Source: Bradyrhizobium frederickii
GTDB lineage: Bacteria > Pseudomonadota > Alphaproteobacteria > Rhizobiales > Xanthobacteraceae
Assembly (NCBI RefSeq): GCF_004570865.1
Contig: NZ_SPQS01000011.1
Span: 208,775-272,774 of the forward strand
DNA length: 64,000 bases
Direction: 5' to 3'
Position numbers and translations under genes: made by a program. The notes beneath the pieces are model-generated. The model ran no database searches, was not told where the DNA came from, and saw only the letters and a list, made by a program, of their open reading frames with translations. Positions 26,227 through 35,266 of this stretch are shown one piece after another (position 1 is the first letter of the stretch; each line of letters starts with the position of its first letter).

Positions 26227-26838
26227 TCACTCTACCCGGTCGTCGCGCTTGATCGTTCCGCGCGCGAGGAATTGCGGTGGGTGCCGCACCTCGCGAGATG
26301 CCAGCCGGTCGACCGGATCGCGGCCGACCTTTGGTCTCAGTTCGACCAGATCAATGAAAACGTCCGCCTGCCGGCGCAGGTTGTCGGCGACCATGGGGGG
26401 CTGAGTGGCGAGCGTGGAGACGACCGTCACGCGGACGCCGCGGCGTTGCAGGGCCTCCACCAGCGAACGAAAATCTCCATCGCCCGAGAACAACACGATC
26501 TGGTCGACATTTTCGGCAAGCTCCATCGCGCTCACGGCAAGGTCGACATACATGCTGCCCTTCACCTTGCGGCGGCCCGTAGTGGCGTCGACGAACTCCT
26601 TGGTGGGTTTGGTGACGACGGTGTATCCGTTATAGCCGAGCCAATCGATCAACGGGCGGATCGACGAAAACTCCTGATCCTCGATGACGGTTGTGAAGTA
26701 GAAGGCGCGCAACAGCGTGCCCCGGCTTTGAAATTCGTCGAGCAGACGCCTGTAATCGATGTCGAAGCCAAGCGCCTTGGAGGTGGCATGGAAATTGGAG
26801 CCGTCGATAAAGAGTGCGATCTTCTCGATCGAAGACAT
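26227..26838 (-). CDS. NYN-domain (LabA/DUF88-like) putative ribonuclease
   Basis: 203-residue cytoplasmic protein with a PIN-like NYN fold. Acidic metal-binding positions are visible in ALFIDGSNF, SMYVDLAVSAMELA and LFSGDGDF, and the family pattern VRVTVVS follows. LabA/DUF88 proteins of this kind are predicted metal-dependent RNases, with few members studied. ATG 26838 opens the conserved N-terminus. It lies between pcaG and the pobR-like gene but points against pcaG, so it is probably unrelated to aromatic catabolism. The 337 bases upstream, to 27175, hold no gene I can support. Confidence 0.85.
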   Translation of the reverse strand: MSSIEKIALFIDGSNFHATSKALGFDIDYRRLLDEFQSRGTLLRAFYFTTVIEDQEFSSIRPLIDWLGYNGYTVVTKPTKEFVDATTGRRKVKGSMYVDLAVSAMELAENVDQIVLFSGDGDFRSLVEALQRRGVRVTVVSTLATQPPMVADNLRRQADVFIDLVELRPKVGRDPVDRLASREVRHPPQFLARGTIKRDDRVE

Positions 26839-27175
26839 TCTGCACAAATCCCCCGTTCCGAACGAAAGCAGCCAGTCCGGCCGTCAGGGCACGCTGTGTG
26901 GGCCGGAAAGCAATGCCGGCGCCGGCGGCCCTGTTGAAAAAAGCGACGCAGACGACCGGACAGGGGGGCCGTCTTGCGCCGAGGTTAGGGAGTTCGATGC
27001 CACCAGCGCCAGGGCGCCGAATGCAGCCACGCTAAGGCGCGTGCAACCCTTCCTCAATTGTACAAAGGGTAGCTTCCCCTATACGAAGGTAAGTGGCCGC
27101 ACCGACAGCCAGCGGAATTACAGTTCGCGGCCGGCCTCCGACCATAAGCGCCGCCCGGATCGTTCGTCCGATGTG

Positions 27176-28039
27176 TCAGCCCTCGTCGCCATGGAGCTGC
27201 GCGCGGAAGGCGCGCGGTGACACGCCCGTGGCTGCGGCATAGACGCGGCTGAAATAGGCGGGATCCTCGAAGCCGAGCGTGTAGGCGATCGTGGAGACCG
27301 GCAGATTGGTGTAGACGAGGTTCCGCCGCGCCTCGCGGATCAGCCGGTTGAGGATCAGGTGCGAGGCGGTATCGCCGGTCGCCGCCCGCGTGATCCGGTT
27401 GAGATGCGTCGGCGTCACCGCCAGCGCCTCGGCATAGTCCGCGACGCTCCAGCGCTCCAGATGGTGCTGCTCCAGCAGCGCCTCGAAGCGGCGGAACAGG
27501 CTGGATTCGACCGTGCCGTTGCCGCCGCTCTCGCTCGTGAGCGCGCGTGCCACCAGCCCGATCATGGCGGACGACAACGCGCGCAGCACATGCGCGCGGC
27601 CGAAATCGCGTGCTGCGTGCTCGGCGAAGATCTGCTTCATGATGGCGCGGATCTGCGGCGTGCCGCGCACCACGGCCGAGCGCGACAGCGCGCCACGCAG
27701 GCCCTCGGCGGCGAGCAGCGCCTCGTCCAGAATCTCCGCGGCGATGGTCAGCACCCATCCTTGCGTCTCGGGCACGAAGCGGAAGCCGTGGACGTGGCCG
27801 ACGGGCACGTTGACGATCTGCATCGGCTTCAACGGCACCACGCGTCCGTCGAGCGTCGCCTCGCCGCCGCCGCGCTCGATCAGCAGCACCTGGTGCAGCC
27901 GGGCGTGGCGGTGCACGGCCAAGGTCCAGTCGTGCAGCACCGAGCGCGCCGCGATGGTCTCGCAATGCACGACGTCGGGCAGATCGCCGGACTCGCCGAA
28001 CAGGTTATAGATCCGGATCGCGGGGGCAGGCCCTTTCAT
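27176..28039 (-). CDS. AraC-family activator of pobA (PobR-type)
   Basis: 287-residue AraC-family regulator. The N-terminal cupin-like sensor domain (HRHARLHQVLLIERGGGEATLDGR, IVNVPVGHVHGFRF) should bind the inducer. The C-terminal double helix-turn-helix has SVADYAEALAVTPTHLNRITRAATGDTASHLI and the family signature STIAYTLGFEDPAYFSRVYAAATGVSPRAFR. It is divergent from pobA, with 86 bases between starts. It therefore probably activates pobA in response to 4-hydroxybenzoate, as PobR/PobC does elsewhere. ATG 28039 is preferred over an upstream in-frame codon. Confidence 0.88.
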   Translation of the reverse strand: MKGPAPAIRIYNLFGESGDLPDVVHCETIAARSVLHDWTLAVHRHARLHQVLLIERGGGEATLDGRVVPLKPMQIVNVPVGHVHGFRFVPETQGWVLTIAAEILDEALLAAEGLRGALSRSAVVRGTPQIRAIMKQIFAEHAARDFGRAHVLRALSSAMIGLVARALTSESGGNGTVESSLFRRFEALLEQHHLERWSVADYAEALAVTPTHLNRITRAATGDTASHLILNRLIREARRNLVYTNLPVSTIAYTLGFEDPAYFSRVYAAATGVSPRAFRAQLHGDEG

Positions 28040-28125
28040 GTTCGAATAGTACAAGACAATGACGAAACCCTCCATCGGTCTGCGGCATTAAATCTGCAAA
28101 AAAGTGCCGACGGGAGGACGCAAAA

Positions 28126-29298
28126 ATGAAAGTTCAGGTCTGTATCATCGGCGGCGGGCCGTCCGGGCTGCTGTTGTCCCAGCTTCTGCACCTCAAGGGC
28201 ATCGACACGATCGTGCTGGAGAAATACAGCCGCGACCATGTTCTCGCCCGCATCCGCGCCGGCGTGCTCGAGCATGGCTTTGCCAAGCTGATGCGCGAGG
28301 CGCAGTGCGGCGAGCGGATGGACCGCGAGGGCGAGATTCACACCGGTTTCGAGATCGCCCATGACGGCGTGCTGTCCAAGATCGATCTGCACAAGCATTC
28401 CGGCGGCAATTCGGTGCTGGTCTACGGCCAGACCGAGCTGACGCGCGACCTCTATGAGGCCCGGGACCGCCTCGGCGGCAAGGTCGTGCACAATGCGGAA
28501 GACGTGGCGCCGCACGATCTGACGTCGGACCGGCCCTACGTGACCTATCGATCGAACGGCGAGACGGTCCGGATCGAGTGCGATTACGTCGTCGGCGCCG
28601 ACGGCTTTCACGGCGTCAGCCGCAAGTCGATCCCGAAGGACGTGCTGCGCGAATATGAAAAGGTCTATCCGTTTGGCTGGCTGGGCGTGCTGTCGCGCAC
28701 CAAGCCGGTGTCGCCCGAGCTGATCTATGTGAAGCACGAGCGCGGCTTTGCGCTGTGCTCGCTGCGCTCCCAGGTGCTGAGCCGCTATTACATCCAGGTG
28801 CCGCTGACCGATAAGGTCGAGGATTGGTCGGACGATGCGTTCTGGGCCGAGCTGAAGCGCCGCCTGCCGGATCAGGTCGCCGCCAATTTGATCACGGGGC
28901 CGTCGATCGAGAAAAGCATCGCGCCGCTGCGCAGCTTCGTCGCCGAGCCGATGAGCTATGGCCGGCTGTTCCTCGCCGGCGATGCCGCCCACATCGTGCC
29001 GCCGACCGGCGCGCGGGGACTGAACAGCGCCGCGTCCGACATCTACTATCTCTATCACGCCTTGCTTGCGCATTATCAGCGCGGCGATGATTCCGGCCTC
29101 AAAGGCTATTCAGCCAAGGCGCTCGCCCGGATCTGGAAGGCGCAGCGCTTCTCCTGGTGGATGACGATGCTCTTGCACCGCTTCCCCGACCGCCCCGACT
29201 ACGAGGATCGGCTGCAACAGACGGAGCTGGACTATCTGCTCTCGTCCGAGACCGCGCAGCGCCTGCTCGCGGAAAACTACGTGGGCCTGCCGTTTTAG
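28126..29298 (+). CDS. pobA: 4-hydroxybenzoate 3-monooxygenase
   Basis: FAD- and NAD(P)H-dependent hydroxylase turning 4-hydroxybenzoate into protocatechuate, the substrate of the PcaHG dioxygenase encoded 2.5 kb upstream; 390 residues, the standard length. FAD-binding GxGxxG lies at the N-terminus (CIIGGGPSGLLLSQLL). RIRAGVLEHG, the DG motif in VVGADGFHGVSRKSIP, and the GD motif LFLAGDAAHIVPPTGARGLN follow. GGGAGGA lies 9 bases before ATG 28126. Transcription is divergent from the PobR-like regulator. Confidence 0.96.
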   Translation: MKVQVCIIGGGPSGLLLSQLLHLKGIDTIVLEKYSRDHVLARIRAGVLEHGFAKLMREAQCGERMDREGEIHTGFEIAHDGVLSKIDLHKHSGGNSVLVYGQTELTRDLYEARDRLGGKVVHNAEDVAPHDLTSDRPYVTYRSNGETVRIECDYVVGADGFHGVSRKSIPKDVLREYEKVYPFGWLGVLSRTKPVSPELIYVKHERGFALCSLRSQVLSRYYIQVPLTDKVEDWSDDAFWAELKRRLPDQVAANLITGPSIEKSIAPLRSFVAEPMSYGRLFLAGDAAHIVPPTGARGLNSAASDIYYLYHALLAHYQRGDDSGLKGYSAKALARIWKAQRFSWWMTMLLHRFPDRPDYEDRLQQTELDYLLSSETAQRLLAENYVGLPF

Positions 29299-29314
29299 AC
29301 CGATCCCCACTTCA

Positions 29315-29508
29315 CCCTCCCCTGGAGGGGGAGGGCAATCGCATATGGCATCACTCGCGAGCTGAGCGCGCGCCTCGTCCTTCGAGACGACCGCTTCGCG
29401 GTCTCCTCAGGATGAGGCTAAGCAGCATTGGTGCTCGTTGAAGCTCGCCACGCACTCCGTCCTCATCCTGAGGGCCCGCCAAAGGCGGGCGTCTCGAAGG
29501 ATGGCCGC
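29315..29508. repeat. Extragenic palindromic repeat, copy 1
   Basis: A CCCTCCCC/GGGGAGGG hairpin (29315-29335) follows pobA. The block 29371-29508 then folds back on itself: CGTCCTTCGAGACG pairs with CGTCTCGAAGGATG, and CCTCAGGATGAGG with CCTCATCCTGAGG. The reverse complement of this block recurs at 39333-39476. It occupies most of the 277 bases between pobA and the cyclase gene. Confidence 0.75.
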
Positions 29509-29575
29509 AGGGAAAAGCTCTCATCCGCGATAGCCCTGCCCACAGGGGGAGAGGGTGAGAAGCGGACGCATGTCG

Positions 29576-31726
29576 TCACTTCCCTTCCAGAATATTGACC
29601 GGTGTCCAATCCGGCGGCGGTGGATTTGCCGCAAGCGCATTCGCGCGCCCGGCGAACAGCGCTGAGGCCGGATCGGCTTCTGCCATCTGCCGAAAAACGT
29701 CAGCCGCCTTCGCAAAGTCCCGCGCCCGCCAGCAGGCGAGCCCTTCCGCATAGGCAGCAGCCAGCTTCGCCTGCCGGTCGCCCTCCGCGCCCTTCTCGGC
29801 CAATGGCTCGAACACCTTGATGGCCTCGCCGCGGCCCAGCACCCGGATCGCGTCGAGCTCGCGCCAGGCGAAGGCATCGCCGGTCTGCGCCATCGTGGTT
29901 TCGGAGGCCATGATCGCGGTGCCGTAATATTTGTTGGCGCCCTCGAGCCGCGAGGCGACGTTCACGGTGTCGCTCATCACGGTGTAATTGAAGCGGCGGC
30001 GCGAGCCGATGTTGCCGACCACGGCTTCGCCGCTGTTCAGCCCGATGCGATGCGACAGGCCATGGCCGGCGAAGGCAGGGTTGTCGGCGTTGAGCTCCGC
30101 CAGCTTGTCGTGGCACTTCAGCGCGGCGCGAACCGCATTCGTTGCGTGTGCGGGATCGTCGGCCGGCGCGCCGAACATGGCGACGATGGAATCGCCGATA
30201 TATTTGTCGACATAGCCGCCATGGCTTTCGATGATGTCGGTCATCGCGGACAGATATTCGTTCATCAGCGTCACCAGCTCGCCCGGCGTCATGGTCTCGG
30301 CAATGGACGAGAAACCGCTGAGATCGGAGAAGAACATGGTGACGTTGCGCGTCTCGCCGCCGAGCGCCGGCATCTTGCCGGAGGCGACCATGGTCTCGAT
30401 CACCTCGGGCGCGAGGTAGAGCGCAAAGCTCTTGCGCAGGAAGCGCTCGTCGCGGTCGGCCAGCACGAAGCGGTAGCCGATCATCATCGCGATCGCGGCA
30501 AGGCTCGCGAGCGCCGGCTCGGCCAGCGGCAGCGCCAAGGCGTGAACGAAGGCGCCAACGGCCGCGGCGGTGTAACCGGCAGTGAGGACGAGCCAGACCG
30601 CGAGCGCCCCGGTCGGCACGAATATGGAGGCCGCGCAGGCAATGATTGCAGCGAACAAGATCGTGAGAATGGCCCGCATCGGAAAGCCGAGCTCGGTTAC
30701 AGCGTCGTGCTCCATCAGGTTTCGGACCGCCGTGGCGTGGACGAACACGCCCGCGACGTCGCTGCGGGATTTCTGCGGCGCGCTTGCCGGCGCGGGCAGG
30801 GCGCATCGGGCGGCCGGCGTGCCGTCGTGGCCGCCGGACAGGCGCATCGAGGTGAGCTTGCGGTCCTCGAAATTCAGCACGGTGCCAAGCAGCACCACCT
30901 TGCCGTCGAAAGCGCGGCGAAAGAAATCGCGGTCGCCCTTTTCGACGCAGGCGCGCAGGTCGACGAAGGAAAAGGTCGGGATGTCGCGTCCCAGACCTCG
31001 AAAATTGAGCGTCATCGTATTCGGCACCGCGCTCGGGATCGCGTAGCCGGACAAATCGGTCGCGCCGGAAGGCGCAATCTCGGGCTTTGCGCCGCTCGCG
31101 CGCGCAGCGAGCTCGACCGCCATCGCAGGGACCGGCCGCCCCTCGATGGCGAAGCTCAGCGGCATTCGCCGGATGACGTCGTCGTGGTCGGTGTGGACAT
31201 TGAGCGCCCGGACGGTGTTGCGCACGGCCACTTGCTGGGCGCGATAGGGCACTTCCGGATGGTCGTTGCTCAGGATTTCGCCGAGCACCAATTTGCCGCT
31301 GTCGGAGATTTGCCGCAGCGCGATGAGATAGTCCCGATCGAATCCTTTCATGCGGCCGCCAAGGGCGGTGTCGCCAAAGGGAATCTCCGACTGCTCGATC
31401 GAGTTCTTGAAGATGACGTCGAAGCCGATCACTCTGGCGCCGCCTTCGGTGATGCTGCCGAGCACCCGGCCGATCTCGCGGGTCCAGGTCTGCGTCGGCG
31501 ATCCCTTGAAGGGCGCCGTCTCGTAGGTCTCACCGTCGATCGCCACGACGACAACCGGTGAATTGGCGGGATCGCGGCGGTCGGCAATGAGCTTGCCGCG
31601 CAGCGCCGTGAGGATGTCGAGCGAGAGGCCTTGCAGGACCTGAAGCGGCGGAGACGTGAAAATTGCGCCCGCCAGGAGCGCAATCAGAATCGCTGCAACG
31701 ATGTCCCGTCCCCCGATCCGCCGCAT
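29576..31726 (-). CDS. CHASE2-domain adenylate/guanylate cyclase (class III)
   Basis: 716-residue membrane cyclase making a cyclic nucleotide second messenger. After an N-terminal helix (IVAAILIALLAGAIF), an extracytoplasmic CHASE2 sensor spans about 40-330 (VVVVAIDGETY, GARVIGFDVIF, VVLLGTVL). Three helices follow at about 345-415, then the class III catalytic domain with metal-binding Asp in MFFSDLSGFSSI and KYIGDSIVAMFG, and the DTVNVASRLEG motif. The C-terminal 60 residues look like a TPR-type helical repeat. The next gene downstream of its promoter side (31746) encodes a FecR-like secreted protein, a pairing often seen with CHASE2 cyclases. The ligand is unknown. Confidence 0.92.
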   Translation of the reverse strand: MRRIGGRDIVAAILIALLAGAIFTSPPLQVLQGLSLDILTALRGKLIADRRDPANSPVVVVAIDGETYETAPFKGSPTQTWTREIGRVLGSITEGGARVIGFDVIFKNSIEQSEIPFGDTALGGRMKGFDRDYLIALRQISDSGKLVLGEILSNDHPEVPYRAQQVAVRNTVRALNVHTDHDDVIRRMPLSFAIEGRPVPAMAVELAARASGAKPEIAPSGATDLSGYAIPSAVPNTMTLNFRGLGRDIPTFSFVDLRACVEKGDRDFFRRAFDGKVVLLGTVLNFEDRKLTSMRLSGGHDGTPAARCALPAPASAPQKSRSDVAGVFVHATAVRNLMEHDAVTELGFPMRAILTILFAAIIACAASIFVPTGALAVWLVLTAGYTAAAVGAFVHALALPLAEPALASLAAIAMMIGYRFVLADRDERFLRKSFALYLAPEVIETMVASGKMPALGGETRNVTMFFSDLSGFSSIAETMTPGELVTLMNEYLSAMTDIIESHGGYVDKYIGDSIVAMFGAPADDPAHATNAVRAALKCHDKLAELNADNPAFAGHGLSHRIGLNSGEAVVGNIGSRRRFNYTVMSDTVNVASRLEGANKYYGTAIMASETTMAQTGDAFAWRELDAIRVLGRGEAIKVFEPLAEKGAEGDRQAKLAAAYAEGLACWRARDFAKAADVFRQMAEADPASALFAGRANALAANPPPPDWTPVNILEGK

Positions 31727-31745
31727 CGCCCCGTCGCTAGGTCCG

Positions 31746-32426
31746 CTATTCGAGCCGCAGCAGGCGGCCGATGATCGGGGTGGGCGATGCGGTGGCGCTG
31801 GCGTCGACCTGGAAGGTGTAGCGCTTGCTGCCGAGGCTTGCGAGATAGCTGCCGCCCGGGGTCAGCGACTTCCCGGCCTTGGCGAAATCATAAAACTTGC
31901 CGCGGGTCATGACGTCGCTCTTGAGCGGTACGCTGATCGTGGGTTCCTTGCCGTCGGTGCGCTCGATCACCAGCGTGCTGCCGCTCTTGGCCTGGATGAG
32001 CGGCGCGACGCCATAGATCGTCGGCAGCCTGGATGGAGCGGCCTTGGCATCGGACCGCATGGTCCGGAACGTGGTCGCGGCACTCTGGTTCGCCTCGCGT
32101 TCGGAGAGCTGCGCCGCCTTGGTGTCACACGGCACCTTGGCGCGCTGCACCTCGCCGAGCTGCACGGTGCTTTGCTCGGCGCCGACCAGCACGACGCCTT
32201 CGCTGATCGTCTCGCGCAGGCAGGATTTGAGATAGCTGAGCGTAATGCTGGCCTTGGGGCCGAGCTTGATGATCTTGCCGGCCGCGACATAGTCCATGAA
32301 TTCGACGCCGTCGACCTTGCCTTGCACATCCTCGACGATGGCGGCCGGCGTCTCCGCCAAGGCAGGAGCCGCAACACAGAACGCGCCGACAGCGGCGCCG
32401 ATCAGGCATTTCATTGCAATTCTCAT
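31746..32426 (-). CDS. FecR-like secreted protein paired with CHASE2 cyclase
   Basis: 226-residue exported protein. The N-terminal signal peptide ends near AAPALAE. Residues about 28-100 resemble a FecR domain: VEDVQGKVDGVEFMDYVAAGKIIKLGPKASITLSYLKSC, then EGVVLVGAEQSTVQLG. The C half is a beta-rich region of unknown function (TIYGVAPLIQAKSG, TFQVDASATASPTPIIG). It has 19 bases between its stop and the cyclase start and is transcribed first, so the two form an operon. It may act in the periplasm as a ligand or modulator for the CHASE2 sensor; that role is inference. A second in-frame Met lies at 32414. Confidence 0.8.
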   Translation of the reverse strand: MRIAMKCLIGAAVGAFCVAAPALAETPAAIVEDVQGKVDGVEFMDYVAAGKIIKLGPKASITLSYLKSCLRETISEGVVLVGAEQSTVQLGEVQRAKVPCDTKAAQLSEREANQSAATTFRTMRSDAKAAPSRLPTIYGVAPLIQAKSGSTLVIERTDGKEPTISVPLKSDVMTRGKFYDFAKAGKSLTPGGSYLASLGSKRYTFQVDASATASPTPIIGRLLRLE

Positions 32427-32555
32427 CCAGTTCGACCGACGGTATGACCAGTCCCCGTCCTGGTCCGATGCTTAGCAGCAGGGTTTCCAGGCAAGTGTGA
32501 CCAGAATCACTCTATGTTGTTGGTGCTACTCTAGCAGGAACAGGTTCAACCCGGC

Positions 32556-33192
32556 GACCGGAGAAAACGGAGCCGCGGCAAGCTGTTGGTCGAATTGTCA
32601 GGCGGCCGGGACGGGCTCGACCGGAGGGCGCTCCGCTGCACTCTCTATATCGGGACGGGCGTGGCTTCGGTCTTCTGAAACGGCGTGGCCCGCTGCCCCG
32701 CGGCGCTGCCCGCGGAAAGCGCGCTGCTGGAGACGATCGGCAAGAGCACGGCGGAGGCGTCTTCGCTGCTCAAGCCGCTGTTCAAGCACATCCAGATGAT
32801 CACCATCATCGCGCGCAGCGCGCGGATCGAGGCCGCCTCGCTCGACGGCGACCGAGCGGCTCGGCAAGCAGATGAGCCGGCTCGTGAACGAAGGCGCGGA
32901 ATTCGAGAGGCTGATGAATTCGGCCCAGGGCCTGATGACCACGCTCGGCGAAAGCTCGGCGGCCCTGCCTGCGGTCGCCGCGCGGCTGGAGACTGCGGGC
33001 GCGGGTGCGCAGCGGCTACAGCTGGAGGTGCAGGATCAGGCGATCCTCGACGATCTCTTCGCGCGCTACACCATGGAACGCGAGCGCGACGTTCATCGCG
33101 ACTTCCTGCAAACGCTCGGACTGGTATCGACCGCCGCCTCGCGCCGGGTCGAGGCGGTCGAGCCGGCGGACGACGGCATAGAATTGTTCTGA
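32556..33192 (+). pseudogene. Decayed methyl-accepting-chemotaxis-like gene
   Basis: One protein can be read only by changing frame at least twice. Frame 0 gives KLLVELSGG...LYIGTGVASV, broken by a TGA at 32676 that a one-base change would turn into SET. Frame 0 resumes with ALPAESALLETIGKSTAEAS and FKHIQMITIIARSARIEAAS up to about 32850. It then shifts to frame +1 (TERLGKQMSRLVNEGAEFERLM) and runs to DDGIELF and the stop at 33192. The helical pattern and the IARSARIEAAS stretch recall the conserved hairpin of chemoreceptors. The N-terminus is missing. Sequencing error is the alternative explanation for the shifts. Confidence 0.6.
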
Positions 33193-33341
33193 CGCGCCGC
33201 AGCGATTGCCTCGTGCGGCGGGGGCAATTTGACGGGTTGGCTTTGCAGGGCATTAACCGTGGCGGAATGCTCGCTGCGTCGGTCATTGTCGCGCCCCGGA
33301 CTTGGTTGCAAATACCGGTGGATTTTACGGTGGGTGCTTCC

Positions 33342-33788
33342 ATGATGCGAGACGGCAAATACGCGGCCTGGTTCAGGACACCGCGCGCCCAGGGCACGGG
33401 CATCGTGCATCTGGCGAATGGACGGATCTCCGGCAGCGACAGCTTCTTCACCTATGGCGGGTCCTATCGGTTCGCTGACGACCAGCACTTCACGGCCGTG
33501 CTGACCACGCGGCGGTATGCCGAGGGCCCGCCGACCGTGTTCGGTCTGGACGAGGTCGAGGTCGAACTCGCGGGCGTGTGCAGCGGCGCGCTGGCGACCT
33601 GCTCCGGAAAAGCCAAGCAAGCGCCCGACGTGATGTTCGAGGTGACGCTGATATTCTGCCGGGACGAGGCGCCGGCTGCGGAGGCTCGATCCGCTGTCGT
33701 GAAGCTCAATGACAAATTGCCCAAGGGCCTCGACAGCCGTTCGCGGCCGCGCCAGTTCCCTGCGCCTGCGAGGCCTCCCGTATCTTAG
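33342..33788 (+). CDS. GrlR-like regulatory domain protein
   Basis: 148-residue protein resembling the T3SS regulator GrlR/Spa fold. The motif MMRDGKYAAWFRTPRAQGTG is followed by VHLANGRISGSDSFFTYGGSYRF, a TAVLTTRRYAEGPPTVFGLD stretch and VEVELAG, as in the small beta-barrel family. A charged, proline-rich tail follows (DSRSRPRQFPAPARPPVS). ATG 33342 or 33345 is the likely start; the open frame extends upstream through pseudogene remains. GrlR in enterobacteria binds and inhibits an activator. What this one does is unknown, and no secretion genes are near it. Confidence 0.65.
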   Translation: MMRDGKYAAWFRTPRAQGTGIVHLANGRISGSDSFFTYGGSYRFADDQHFTAVLTTRRYAEGPPTVFGLDEVEVELAGVCSGALATCSGKAKQAPDVMFEVTLIFCRDEAPAAEARSAVVKLNDKLPKGLDSRSRPRQFPAPARPPVS

Positions 33789-33885
33789 TCTTGCGATGAC
33801 GGTGTCGCAGTGAAACGGGCTGCGACGGCGGCGCGGCAACGGTGCATTTACACGCAGAACGCTAGGATGCGGCCGCTGCAAGGGA

Positions 33886-34179
33886 ATGAACGAGAACATG
33901 CCCCAGATCTGGATGACCTACGACGAACTGGCGACGCTCTGTGGCTGCACGCCGGCAGAGGCCAGGCTGCGAGCCCTCCATTTGTCGCTCGACCGCCGCA
34001 AGAGCCGCGACGGGGCAACGCGCGTCAAGCTTGACCTGGCGCTGACGGCCAGGTTCTTCGCATCGATCCGCGAAGCGGATTTCGATCTCGACGGGGCCAT
34101 CGAGGCGCTCCAGACCACGCACAGGCAAATGGCCGAAAAGCTGGCACCGCCCGGGTTCCGCGAGCGCGGGGCAGCCTAA
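33886..34179 (+). CDS. Small conserved-type protein of unknown function
   Basis: 97-residue (or 93-residue, from ATG 33898) soluble protein. The N half (WMTYDELATLCGCTPAEARLRAL, then DRRKSRDGATRVKLD) looks like a small helix-turn-helix or MerR/Excisionase-like fold, so DNA binding is possible. The C half is helical (FDLDGAIEALQTTHRQMAEKL). AGGGA touches the first ATG, which suggests the second may be used. Not recognised as a named family; no operon partner is close. Confidence 0.6.
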   Translation: MNENMPQIWMTYDELATLCGCTPAEARLRALHLSLDRRKSRDGATRVKLDLALTARFFASIREADFDLDGAIEALQTTHRQMAEKLAPPGFRERGAA

Positions 34180-34325
34180 GCGCCTCGCGTCACGCTCGCT
34201 CCTGATGCCGCCAGCGGGATCTCCGATAGCCTTTCGCGAATCAGGCATAGACTCGCCTTCCGGAATTTCGAGCCGGGGGTCGGGGTTTAAACCGCAACGG
34301 GTCCAAGAGCCCGCAGGAGAATGCC

Positions 34326-34772
34326 ATGAGGAAAGCCAGGGATCGGATCGGCGCGACGTTGTGGGGAACGGCGATGCTCGGTGGGCTCCTGATCGTCGCA
34401 GCCGCGCCGTCGCGTGCCGAGGTCGTCAAGCTGCAGGCCGAGCTCAAGGGCAGCAATGAAGTCCCTCCGAACAATTCCTCCGGTTCAGGCAGGGCCGAGG
34501 CCACGTTCGATAGCGAGACGAAAGTCCTGACCTATACGGTCACCTATGCCGATCTGACGGGGCCGGTGATCGGGGCTCATTTCCATGGTCCGGGTGAAGC
34601 GGGCAAGAATGCCGGCATCGCTTTGCCGTTCAAGACGGTTCAAAGCCCGATCCAGGGCAGCGCCGCCCTGACGGACGCTCAGGCGGCCGATCTGTTGGCC
34701 GGGAAATGGTACGCGAACATCCATACGGCCGCGAACCCGGGCGGCGAACTGCGCGGGCAGATGATGAAGTAG
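34326..34772 (+). CDS. CHRD-domain exported protein
   Basis: 148-residue secreted protein made almost wholly of one CHRD domain after a signal peptide (TAMLGGLLIVAAAPSRA). Domain marks are LKGSNEVPPNNSSGSGRAEATFD, LTYTVTYADLTGPVIGAHFHGP, and the C-terminal WYANIHTAANPGGELRGQM. CHRD domains occur in chordin and in many bacterial exported proteins of unknown function. GGAG nine bases before ATG 34326 sets the start. It appears monocistronic. Confidence 0.88.
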   Translation: MRKARDRIGATLWGTAMLGGLLIVAAAPSRAEVVKLQAELKGSNEVPPNNSSGSGRAEATFDSETKVLTYTVTYADLTGPVIGAHFHGPGEAGKNAGIALPFKTVQSPIQGSAALTDAQAADLLAGKWYANIHTAANPGGELRGQMMK

Positions 34773-34815
34773 GGATGATGTCCCGGCGGCGCTGAAGAGA
34801 TTGTCGCCGTGATCT

Positions 34816-35181
34816 TCAGGCTGGCGGGCGGGGCAGGAAGGCCAGGATCGTCTGTGCGAGCAGGACGCCGACGGTGCCTCCCGCCGCCTTTTGCAGCACG
34901 TCGAGGAAACCCGGATCGCGATCGGGGATCAGCGTTTGCAGAACTTCCAGCCCCATGGCGACGGCCACGACGAGCGAGCAGGCCAGAGCGACCCGGCCGG
35001 GCAACAGGAAGGACAGCAGGAAGCCCAACAGGCCGTAGGCACTGAAGCGCTCGATCACGACGATCCAATAGGCCTCGTGATGCCCCATCAGCGCCGGCCG
35101 CCCCGCCAGTCTTGCCAAGGTGGCATAGACGATGAGAGCGAGGCAGATGGCCGCGGCTGCGATGAGGTGATTTCGACGCAT
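34816..35181 (-). CDS. VanZ-like small membrane protein
   Basis: 121-residue inner-membrane protein with four predicted helices. The fold and spacing are those of VanZ-like proteins: an N-terminal helix (LIAAAAICLALIVYATL), ERFSAYGLLGFLLSFLLPG, ACSLVVAVAMGLEVLQTLIPDRDPGFLDVLQKAAGGTVGVLLA. The E-x-LQ and D-x-x-D-x-x-x-N/Q pattern of the last part is family-like. VanZ of enterococci affects teicoplanin resistance, but most relatives have no assigned role. It converges with the CHRD gene. Confidence 0.75.
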   Translation of the reverse strand: MRRNHLIAAAAICLALIVYATLARLAGRPALMGHHEAYWIVVIERFSAYGLLGFLLSFLLPGRVALACSLVVAVAMGLEVLQTLIPDRDPGFLDVLQKAAGGTVGVLLAQTILAFLPRPPA

Positions 35182-35266
35182 GGCCTACCATAGCCGCTCG
35201 GAAATCGTACCGCTTCGAAAGACGAGAACATCGTTAAAGCGCCGTGTTGGGCGCCGGGGAGGATGG

